NCBI GenBank assembly: GCA_963978895.1
Contig: OZ022242.1
Location: 14,166,907-14,230,906 of the forward strand
Direction: 5' to 3'
DNA from: Erpobdella octoculata
Lineage: Eukaryota > Annelida > Clitellata > Hirudinida > Erpobdellidae
DNA length: 64,000 bases
The notes under the pieces were generated by a model. It ran no database searches and was not told the DNA's origin. It worked only from the letters and a program-made list of their open reading frames with translations. Made by a program: the position numbers and the translations under genes. This document shows positions 11,737-27,258 of this stretch, one piece after another (position 1 is the stretch's first letter; each line of letters begins with the position of its first letter).

Positions 11737-14072
11737 ATGGAACTCTATATACATACTGGAATGGAAGCTCAAAATGCGCACGTACAAGTTGATACCACTC
11801 GTTGCGTGTGCGTTGCGTGTGCGCTGCAGCTAGTAGCCTGTACCAACCATTAATAACACGAAAGTGGTAGTCAAATCTCATATTTATTAGATACCAAAAA
11901 CATTTAGCACATTATTTAAACGAAAGAAAACTAATATATACAAAGATATAAAAACAAATAGCAGCAAGAGATGATAAAAAAAGCATTATTTTGAACTTTA
12001 CAACAACTATTTGATGATTTAATAATAATAATTATATATTATTTATTATTGGAAGATATTTACACAAATAGAAGCAGATGGCAGAAATGTATAATCTAAA
12101 TTTAAATCAACAGTTTGTTAATTTGTCAATTTTTCTCTTTCTTGAAAAATTTCTTGTGTTGCTATCAGCTTTGTTTGAAAAGTCTTTAATCAAGTTCTTG
12201 GCAACGCAATTGAAAAATCTTGCTGAAATTAAATTTTTCAGATCATGGCCTTTTGTACACAAACCCACATCAATTTGACTGAGTCTGCTGCCATCCATAT
12301 ACAAAGACCTGTCAATGATCTTGCAAAAAAGTAGACGTTGTGATGGAGAAGTGAGAAAACAATTCATGAGGTTCTTGGACAACTTTATTTCTTCGAAGAC
12401 CTGCCAACAGTGAACCATAATCAGAAATGTATATTCTGAAGGACGGGTCAAACCTCCACGATTGATTTCTTCAAAAAAATCAGAGGATCTGTGTTCTATT
12501 GAATTATCAAGTTCGAGAGGTTCCAGATGTCGTTCTTCAAGAATATCTGAACAATCGTTACATTTTTTGAGGCGTACTATTGCTCTTGCTATGTAACCCC
12601 CAACATAGTAAATAATATTAGCATCACTCGATGTTGGAATTTTATCAAACTGAAGTGATTCAGCAATAAAGTCGGCAGTAGTGTTTTCAGAGTCTGTGAC
12701 ATGTGTCACTATGTTTGTCTGTTCTTCTAAGGCAGAGTCCATATCAGATAACGATACTTTAGAATATTTAAGTAGTGACAAGGCACGAATTTTTTTATCG
12801 CTGTCAAGAACTTGTTTCATAGAAATAAAGTAGTTTGCTCCGGACAATTGACGAAGCCATCCAAACCGAGACTCTAACGGGTCGGACTGAAGTTGACCAA
12901 GCAAGACAAACTTAAATCCACGCTTTTCTAATAGATATGATGAACATTCAGCAAGTGCAGAACATGACTGTCTCAAAGCAAGAAATGTTTCTTTAGATAG
13001 TCCTGGTGTTTTTGCTTTTTCCCAATTAATTAGAAAGTCTGCAGTTTCTTGAAGGAAATGCAATTTCCAATCGTCACTGCCACGGACAGGGTCCATAACA
13101 TAATTGCGCTTATGTTTACCCTTTGTGCAAGTCTTGACGTTCATGACACTCCATAATTTAAAGATAAAAGATATGAAGTCTGCCGTTCCAGTCCATTCTG
13201 GCTTGCCTTCATGACTTGCATAATAATAAAGAGCATCTCGAGTTGATTCGTTAAAGATTGAGACTGCCAGTTTCACGGATGTTTTCTCAATGCTCTTTGG
13301 ACGTAGTGCGGCTAAATTCAACGCATGAGCCTTCTTTAATGACATGCTTTCTTCAAGTTTAAACAACTGCTCAATGTGTTCAAATTTGGCATGGCAGCCA
13401 TTAGGCAAATGGTTGACTAAAGGTGGACATATAATAGTTTTTCTTGTCTGAAAATTATTATAAATATTTTTCAAAGCGTGAACAGGGTCAAATATAAGAA
13501 AAATTGGTTGTCCTGTTGCAGAGTCTTTTACATGGGTTTTTAAAACACCACCACAGAGATAGTCAATAAAAAACTTCCTGTTTGTAGATGCGTTGTCAAC
13601 AGAAATAGCAACTATATTAAATGAAGTACTTCTTAACAGCTTTAAAACTTCCATATAACATGAATTCTGTTTTTCGGCAGTTAACTTGCACATGGGGTAT
13701 ATTCCAACTATATCTCTGTATTTCGAAGCCAGACTTTTGATCATGATAAAAAAATAATTATACGGCCAGTAATCCATATGTAAAGCTCGATATCACGATA
13801 ATTATACGGTCAGTAATGCAAATGTAAAGCGATTAAAACAGATAAAAAATATATAATTATTTGAATGTAATCCAGTACTAATCCAATAAAAATACTGTAT
13901 AATATATATGAATAATACGAGTCACAAACGATAAATTTTCACAACACAGCAAGCACGCGCTCGATGTCACAACAAATAAGAAATAGCTCGGTTAGCTGTT
14001 AGGCATCATGTTGTACGGGCTGACGCGCAGCTAGTGCTTGGATTCCATTCCAGTATGTATATAGAGTTCCAT
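11737..14072 (-). mobile_element. P-superfamily DNA transposon, 2,336 bp
   Basis: Perfect 30-bp terminal inverted repeats lie at 11737-11766 (starting ATGGAACTCTATATACATAC) and 14043-14072. The 9-bp sequence GATTTATCC occurs immediately outside both ends (11728-11736 and 14073-14081), as expected for a target-site duplication. P elements usually make 8-bp duplications, so 9 is slightly unusual. The element carries one long minus-strand ORF for a P/THAP9-type transposase. Identical TIRs and target duplication suggest a fairly recent insertion. The space between the ORF start and the right TIR (about 265 bp) is non-coding and contains a tandem duplication of about 35 bp, so the N-terminal coding part appears lost. 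Confidence 0.92.
12107..13777 (-). CDS. P-element/THAP9-type transposase, N-terminally incomplete
   Basis: An uninterrupted 556-codon frame on the minus strand. Motifs typical of the P/THAP9 RNase-H-like catalytic core are visible: SVDNASTNRKFF (second catalytic Asp), FDPVHALKNIYNNF, and GQLQSDPLESRFGWLRQ (with the third catalytic acidic residue in DPLE). The frame starts with MDYWPYNYFF, just after where the first catalytic Asp of the family would lie. No THAP zinc finger or coiled coil precedes it. Full-length relatives are usually several hundred residues longer at the N-terminus. As it stands the protein should lack DNA binding and one catalytic residue, unless upstream exons are spliced in from outside the element. 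An AATAAA on the coding strand at 12042-12047 could serve as its poly(A) signal. Confidence 0.85.
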   Translation of the reverse strand: MDYWPYNYFFIMIKSLASKYRDIVGIYPMCKLTAEKQNSCYMEVLKLLRSTSFNIVAISVDNASTNRKFFIDYLCGGVLKTHVKDSATGQPIFLIFDPVHALKNIYNNFQTRKTIICPPLVNHLPNGCHAKFEHIEQLFKLEESMSLKKAHALNLAALRPKSIEKTSVKLAVSIFNESTRDALYYYASHEGKPEWTGTADFISFIFKLWSVMNVKTCTKGKHKRNYVMDPVRGSDDWKLHFLQETADFLINWEKAKTPGLSKETFLALRQSCSALAECSSYLLEKRGFKFVLLGQLQSDPLESRFGWLRQLSGANYFISMKQVLDSDKKIRALSLLKYSKVSLSDMDSALEEQTNIVTHVTDSENTTADFIAESLQFDKIPTSSDANIIYYVGGYIARAIVRLKKCNDCSDILEERHLEPLELDNSIEHRSSDFFEEINRGGLTRPSEYTFLIMVHCWQVFEEIKLSKNLMNCFLTSPSQRLLFCKIIDRSLYMDGSRLSQIDVGLCTKGHDLKNLISARFFNCVAKNLIKDFSNKADSNTRNFSRKRKIDKLTNC

Positions 14073-14298
14073 GATTTATCCCTTTCCCCTGACTTTTTAA
14101 ACGCTCTCTTTCTTTCTCGAACATAACTTACTTTATGGAGGTCTTTTATCTTAAATATATTGAAGATTTTCCCAAGTTTCAAAAAATAATTCGGTATGAA
14201 TTTATTTGAATTAATAATTTACAAAAAAATAATTTTTCCATTAAAAACAGTCAAACATGATTCAACAACAACAATTCAACTGACAAGAAATAAATATG
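14073..14298 (-). other. Protocadherin 3' UTR with poly(A) signal
   Basis: An AATAAA hexamer on the minus strand (14201-14206) lies 93 nt after the protocadherin stop codon. The 3' UTR therefore probably ends before the transposon boundary at 14072. Confidence 0.5.
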
Positions 14299-20018
<5,720 letters not shown>

Positions 20019-20246
20019 TGTTGAACTTCGTTAGGTCTCGCTTTGTCTTTCTCCAACACCACAAGATGAGGTGTTTAAGTGTTTAGATCATCCAGATTGT
20101 CTGTTTCTGACCGCTGAGATGTTAACAAATAAATAAACTGCATCGCCGTTTATTAATGCTATTTTATTTATTACTGCATTATATCAGTTTAATGTATAAA
20201 TTATTCCTTAATTGCTGAATTCATCTAACGAAATTAAAATATTTAC

Positions 20247-20322
20247 CTCGACCTAAGAAGGCTTAGAAGACGCCACCACAACAATAACAACAGAGCGAAT
20301 GAAGTCAGAACTATAAGAAGAT
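20247..20322 (-). CDS. Candidate exon encoding a hydrophobic segment
   Basis: A 76-nt minus-strand segment lies between an acceptor (TTACAG before 20322) and a donor (GAG|GTAAAT after 20247). In one frame it reads LLIVLTSFALLLLLWWRLL followed by Arg-rich residues, a plausible transmembrane segment or signal anchor. A strong upstream donor, CCAG|GTAAGT, ends a segment (about 20466-20520) that joins in frame as DDDYLNQVTQMINP. A downstream acceptor (AACATCTCAG, about 20098) would give a short terminus and stop. It may be the 3' end of another minus-strand gene or an alternative 5' exon of the protocadherin. No homology was recognised. Confidence 0.35.
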
Positions 20323-20788
20323 CTGTAATGAATAAATTCTCAATAGAGAATTCAAAATTTGACAAATGTCATTGAACAGCCGTGACTCTTACTTGTGTCA
20401 CCAATGCTTCGAATGCCGCTTTGACGTGCCGGCGCGTGTTACCTATATGCCTTAACTGCTACTTACCTGGATTGATCATTTGGGTTACCTGATTCAGGTA
20501 GTCATCATCCGACACGCCTCAATGACCATGCTCCACCTAGCGATTCCCCCCCCCTGCGAAGGTGGATTTGACAGCGTGGGTATGTGTGCTCGTGTAATTT
20601 TGTGCTTGTTTGTTGTATGTGTGTGTGTTTGCGTGTATTAGTGCGTATGGAGGGCTGTCTCGTTCGTGCTATACTTGATCGAAAAGGTTTAATTCGTTTT
20701 TATAGCTTGGTGTCAGTTCATGGAAATAACTAGATCAAAGATCTATGGGTGATGGGAACGCGTTCCTTTCATAAAATTGTCACGATGT

Positions 20789-20797
20789 CTGCCTCTT

Positions 20798-20861
<64 letters not shown>

Positions 20862-20937
20862 TCTCTTTCACTTTCTCTTTCTTCCTCTCTCTCTTTCTTT
20901 CTCTCTCTCTTTCTTTCTCTCTCTCTCTCTCTTCCTC
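20789..20937. repeat. (CT)n pyrimidine tract
   Basis: About 150 bp of CT dinucleotides with interspersed TTTC units. Confidence 0.95.
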
Positions 20938-21524
20938 CTTCTAACTATCTTAATTTTTTTCTTTTCACCTTCTATCTTTCAACAATTAAACAACTCTCTC
21001 TATATTTGCATTGTCTGTTCCTGTGCGTCCTTAGTCGCGTGCTGGGACGACAATCGCGTGGAGTGCAGTCTCTATTATGTCCCATTCGTTCTCACAGACA
21101 CTTGCAGAGAGCTATGCGAAAGAGGTTAAATTAATAATAGTACTTGTGTGTTGTAGCGATCGTGGTGGTAGTTGTAGTCGAAAGAGTTGCGTTAGTGGTA
21201 GCGGTGGTAGCAGACGGCATATCTTAAAAAATAGGCACATAGTAGTAAATAAAATTGATTTGCTGGCAAATCAGATTTCTTATTGGCGAAGGAATTTTGT
21301 CCAGGTGTAAATTCAAAAAATTTATGGTAACGTCTGTAGCGTAGCAGACATATCGATTAAAGAAATAAGATACTTTTAAATTTATTCAAGTATTTGGTAT
21401 TTGAATTAATTTAGCATTCTTAAACCGCTTAATAGAAGAACTTACAAATAAGAGGGGCATGTGATGGTGCAGTAGCGTAGCTGTGAAGGGCCCCAGAATA
21501 TTTGGAAATACCACAGTCGTAAAG

Positions 21525-22280
<756 letters not shown>

Positions 22281-23154
22281 ATTGACACCTGCACCACAGA
22301 ACTGACGAAAGATTCAACAATCACATGTCTGCAGCCGGTCATAGTAGTGCATTTCTACCAGCTTATTTCAGTAAAAGCTCTTTAAAAGATATTGAAAAGG
22401 CTTATAAGTTATACCATTAGTACAAGTTGTACCCAGTCGTACCCAGCGATGGATTGATCTCTCTGGAAGCGTAGCACATGAGACGGTAGCGGTATTGGAA
22501 TTGTCAGGAAGGGAAACTCTACCCGATAACGTGATGGATGCGCTCAAACTGGTTGTGGAAATAAGTACATGCCTACCCAGCTGTGACAGAATTACTGCAC
22601 ATTTTTGCAACACTGTCGGTCACCACCGCACATAGCAAAAAAATCTTTTAATGCCTTAAAATATGAAAAAGGTATTTGAGGTCGACAATGTGCAAACACC
22701 AACTAAATGGTCTTAACCATTTATTTATTAATAAAGATGTTTGAAAAGTACTTACGATTATCCCCGGTCATCAGCTTTTTTAAAAGAAAAAGTGGAATTT
22801 TTTTGGAAAAGTACCTACAACGACCCGCCACCCCTAGGCCATAAATGTTTGGAGGAAATATTTTTAGAAGGACATATGAATGAGCACCAAGCACCCTCGC
22901 TACGCCATTATCTTATTTTCTAAAGCATTTTCTAAAAGGTACTAAACTTGAATTGCAAAAATGGTCAATGACCAGAGCGTGGAGTTGTCGTACTTCAATT
23001 TCAAAAATTTTTTCTAAAAGGTACAAAACATTTTATTTTGCAAAAATAGTTTATTCAAATAATAAAAACATTGTTATAGTATTAAAACTGTTGGTATAAC
23101 CGCATTAACTGTATTTATTATGATTAAAATAATTTTATAAAAAAGGAAAAAGCA

Positions 23155-24402
23155 TTGCGCAGGGCCACCTAGAGGGGAGACAGGTTATCTCCGAAGCCCG
23201 TACTTTTTGGAGAGCCCGGACTGAAGTAATGGGGTGTGGGGGGTGGGGCGGCACTTTTGAGGGGCGCAAAAAATTGGCTAATTACTTTAAAATTAAATAT
23301 AAATAGGTTAAATAAAAAATCAATAGAAAAATTGATTAAAAGAATGTTTTAAAGTAATTTGTTAACATCAACAACTACCATGATCTATTCCCATTTTAGT
23401 TTGCGGAAAGAATAAAACTTACACATTAAAGGTTGAAGAATTAATTAAATAATTATTAAAAATTTTCATCAATTAGAGCCATAGAGCTTAAAAGTAAATA
23501 ATCCTTTTAAACTTTTTATCATCGTTTATCGCTTTAAAACATTTTTCTCTCATCTCTTGTAAATGGTTAACTACTCAAAATTAGTTAATATGTATTTAAT
23601 ACAAGCTTTGAAGTTTAAGCTCTTTAGCAATACCTATCTATAGCAAATTTGTTTGTTGGTTTTTGAGACGTCCGCTTCTATTGCCATAATGTCATAAGCT
23701 ATTCTAGGAGTAAGAAAAAACGGTGAGAAGTGCCTATTTGAATTTTTTAAAGTAACTATGAATATTTTCTCCACGTTCATCAGCTATTTTAAGAGAGGTT
23801 TTTGAATGGAGTCCGGTTTAATTATTTTATCTGGAACGAAGATTTCTATCGGAGGTCCTGTGAGTGCCCTTTCTCAAAACAACATTAGTGGGACCCTTTC
23901 TGATAATTTGCATAATTATCGTTTGGCTGTCATACCGCAATTTTCCAAAACAGTTGGTGACTAGGGGAGATAGTTGTACCTTATTTTCAGATTTTTTGTT
24001 TAAAGGTGCTCAACTTTTTCACTAAAAATGGTAGATAGCCGGAAAGAAAGTGTTGGGGTTTTTTATTGTGGAAAGCAGGGCGCAACCAGTAGAAAATGCT
24101 GGGGGGCTCAAGTGTGAGAAAGGGAAAAAAGCCCGCTGTACGCGAATTTTTTTTTTGACTATCTTTAGCCTGCAGTTTTTTTTTTTTTTTTTTTTTGGTA
24201 TATTCAATAATTTATTAATAAAAGAAAAGAAAGACTGCAAACTGAAGATAGTTAAACTCAATCTTAAACCAGTTAAAGCAATTTAAAAAAATAAGTTTAT
24301 GAATAAATGTAGCACTTCCACCCCCCTACCCCAAAAAACTGATCAAATTTGGAAAATTTGCAGGACCCTCCGATTTTGGCTCCCCTAGTTGCGCCCCTGG
24401 TG
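23155..24402. mobile_element. DNA-transposon remnant with CAGGGG-type ends
   Basis: A left boundary CAGGGCCACCTAGAGGGGAG (about 23160) is inverted near 24376-24400 (CTCCCCTAGTTGCGCCCCTG). A further internal GCAGGGCGCAACCAGT motif near 24076 suggests nested or rearranged copies. The interior is AT-rich, without a coding transposase, and includes a poly(T) run near 24177-24197. The ends resemble hAT-type termini (inference). No clear target duplication was found. Confidence 0.4.
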
Positions 24403-24530
24403 GAAAGAAAAAGAGGATAACATTATAAATCTTTATTTCAAATTGAGTCACCATAATTTTGGAATCCCTTTAACCTGGGTGCCCCTAACCGGGGACCACC
24501 CTGTAAACATTCATACCTGGGAGCTATATG

Positions 24531-25125
24531 GGTCCCAAATGGGCATCTTTATGGGCTGTCCGTATGGTCCCGTGCCCAGGTGACACACCGAATCAAGTGG
24601 GTCCTATATGGGCTATATGGGCTAAACATAGAGACTTAAAATGGGCCTGGACCGGGAATCGAACCCGTGTCCTACGGCTCTCAAAGCCGGTGTCTATACC
24701 ACTACACAAACCTAATTATAGGGAAACGTAATTTGTCAGTCAAATATCGTCAAATGATGTAAAACTTCACAAAAGTGGATAATAAAATTTTCGTTGAAAA
24801 TAATGTTTATTTAAAAAAATTAATAAAAGAATAAGTAACTTTTATTGATACAATTAATAAAACAAACAAATTGAAACAAAATTGGTTCAGCCCACTTTTA
24901 GTCCAGATATAAATTTGCCCATGAACCCCGTGTGGGACCCATATACCTCCCATATAGACGTTTTGCTTTTGCAAAAGCCCATTTAGCTTATATAGGACCC
25001 ATATACAACCCATATAAGCTATCCATAGCCCAGGAATCCCACATAGGACCTATATACAACTCATATAGGTTATCCCTAGCCCAGGAAGCCCATATAGGAC
25101 CCATATAGAATATTCACAGGGCATG
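24531..25125. repeat. Composite inverted repeat of CCATATAGGACC units around a tRNA-like core
   Basis: The left arm (about 24531-24632) has units such as GGGTCCTATATGGGCTATATG. The right arm (about 24895-25120) has the opposite orientation (CCCATATAGGACCCATATA). Within each arm, 20-30-bp units recur. A tRNA-like segment and an AT-rich spacer lie between the arms. Confidence 0.6.
24644..24712 (-). repeat. tRNA-derived sequence (SINE head or tRNA pseudogene)
   Basis: The minus strand reads GGTTTGTGTAGTGG..., with a perfect Pol III B box (GGTTCGATTCC), a recognisable D-arm and an anticodon arm CGGC-TTTGAGA-GCCG (anticodon TGA). The acceptor stem does not pair (GGTTTGT versus the 3' side), the T-stem has a mismatch, and the variable loop is too short for tRNA-Ser. 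This argues against a functional tRNA and for a tRNA-derived repeat. Confidence 0.6.
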
Positions 25126-25722
25126 CATTAAAAGTTGTCAAGTGTTTTTGCTTCGCTCTGCACACAAACGTAAATGAGAGTGAAGAAAAGAAAAATTTTT
25201 AATAATTTTATATAATAGGAACATTGTAAGAGCTATTATTATTATTATAGACAAACAGTGGGTAAAAATCCGTCCATGAACTCGGATTTCGGATTATCGA
25301 CTCAGCCAGCTGATAAAGTATTATCAAACCATAAGTCAAGTTGATAAGTCAAACGTAATGAAGCTTCACGTTGCTATCTGACAGTGACTATTTTGTGGAA
25401 GTTGGTCTGCTTAATTTATTAAGCAGCAGGCAGTCAGATCAATCACAATTAATCATATCTGCCGAACTTTTGTGAGGATTAGCGTGTTAGAATAATTCTT
25501 ATAAAACATTAAACTTTTTATTTTATTTGAAAAAAATATAAAAAATTAATTACCTGCAATTTTATATTTAGTTGTGTTTGCGGCTTGCGAACGTGTTGTC
25601 TCTTCGATGTGAACATTAAAAGTGGACGGCTATTGCCGATTTTATTTATTTAACCAAGTTTTAGCGATTTAAAAGTTGTCTACTTCGTTACAATATAATA
25701 TATAATATTTTTTCGCTAGAAA
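25126..25722 (+). other. Upstream region of the 215-aa gene
   Basis: AT-rich sequence without coding signal. It probably includes the promoter and 5' UTR of the gene starting at 25723. No specific elements were recognised. Confidence 0.4.
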
Positions 25723-27258
25723 ATGACAAGTTTAGATTTGCTGGAAGTGCAGATTCTGCCGTGTTCATTCATCAAAGATGCCTTCAAAGGTGCATGGAAA
25801 GTGATGATGGAAGGAGCTGAGAAAAAAGCAGGAAAAATTACTTATGCATTTAAGGTTTTCGGATTAAAGTTTTTTCTTTTTATTACAGTTCAGTTTACAA
25901 TTTAATAAATTATTTCTAAGGAGGGGATCCAGTCTATAAGTTACTGTATAATCTAATAAGCATCTTTTTTTTAGCATAAACTTTGAATAAATAAGTTTTA
26001 ATTTTAGTTAACTTTTCTTTTCAGTTTGATATTAAATTACCTTATCAAATTCATATATTTTAATATGTTTTAACTATTGGCGACTGAAAGCAGAATGTAT
26101 TTTTTAATTTACCTGTTTATTCCATTTCAAGGTCGTTGGAGAGAATCGCATGGTTGCAGGTCAGTTGGTTACCCCTTCTAAGTTTTTGCAGTTTTTTTAT
26201 TTACATAAGGCTTTTCTTTTTAAATATTTAAAAAAATGATCTGTATTTGTAATCCACCTTTGAAATGTAATTAAATTTTTTGTTTTAAGGCAGATTGAAT
26301 ACTTATTAATTATAGAAATACTATTCACTGTCATGATTTCATGTTCCTCTTCTTCACCCAGTCATCAACGTAGGAACGGAGATGGCCGTCAAGCACCTCA
26401 ACGCGGCCTACGGTTGCCAGACGTCGGTCGTAACTACTCCCTTGAGGTCTTTTGAGAACTTTTCAAACAACGTTTTGCGGACCGGAGTGCAAACACGAGG
26501 GCCTGGTGTCAAAAGTCTCAGAGAAGCTGCTTCTGGAGGAAATCTCTTTTGGCTCCAATTTACTTTCAATTATAGTGGTTAGCAAAAGCTTTCTATAATA
26601 AAATAATGAAAATCATGCTGAAATTTATTTTAAAAAAATCTTTTTTCACTTTCTTGTTGAGAGTTGTTTTTTGGAATATTAATAAAGTTAAAACATTAAA
26701 CTCTATATTGTATTACTAGATCAATTCATTAACCAATCATAACAGGAGTTCAAACAACTAACTTTCTTTCGACTTGGAAAGATGAGGCAGAACATTGGCT
26801 CGGTCTCAGACAGAGGAATGACCTTCAACTGGAAATTTTAAAAGTTGTAGGCCAGAGGAAGGTCAGTGAATTGATTTAAATTCTACATTTGTTTTGCATA
26901 ATTTTTTATATAATTAACAAAATTCTATTATGAAAAGTGTTGAATAAATAAATAAATAATTGTGAGTAAACCGATTTCTTTCTAAATATAATTTGATGCT
27001 GAAGCAAACAGGTTATGAAATACTACCTTGTTTGGGATTGATAAGTGTTCATGATGATTAAGTTGCTTTCTTAGTGACAATCAATCTGCATTCCATTCAC
27101 AGGTACACATGTTCATAAGTGTTCCAGGTGGGGATCTCCTGGATGACCTGTTATGGACTTCACCTATGATGAAAGAGCTGGGAAACCAAGTGAAGGTCGA
27201 GGTCAAATCAATCGTTTTCATTGACGATTATTTTGCATCTTGCAACACCAAGCAGTAG
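25723..27258 (+). CDS. Five-exon gene for an unrecognised 215-aa protein with an internal motif duplication
   Basis: Exons 25723-25854, 26132-26159, 26362-26577, 26746-26861 and 27103-27258 join in phase through GT-AG sites to 216 codons. A TAG two codons upstream (25717-25719) fixes the ATG. There is no signal peptide or membrane segment, so it is probably soluble and cytosolic. The motif KVVGENRMVAVINV (residues 44-57) recurs as KVVGQRKVHMFISV (158-171). Each copy is followed by a helix-like stretch (EMAVKHLNAA; LLDDLLWTSPMMKEL). The last part, LLWTSPMM...VKVEVKS, resembles the C-terminal strand region of small dimeric alpha-beta barrel proteins such as muconolactone isomerase. A two-domain ferredoxin-like fold is therefore possible (inference). 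I do not recognise the family and assign no function. Exon 2 is a 28-nt microexon. Confidence 0.75.

Noticed and set aside
24644..24712. Functional tRNA-Ser(UGA)
   Set aside because: Acceptor stem does not pair, the T-stem has a mismatch and the long variable arm of tRNA-Ser is missing.
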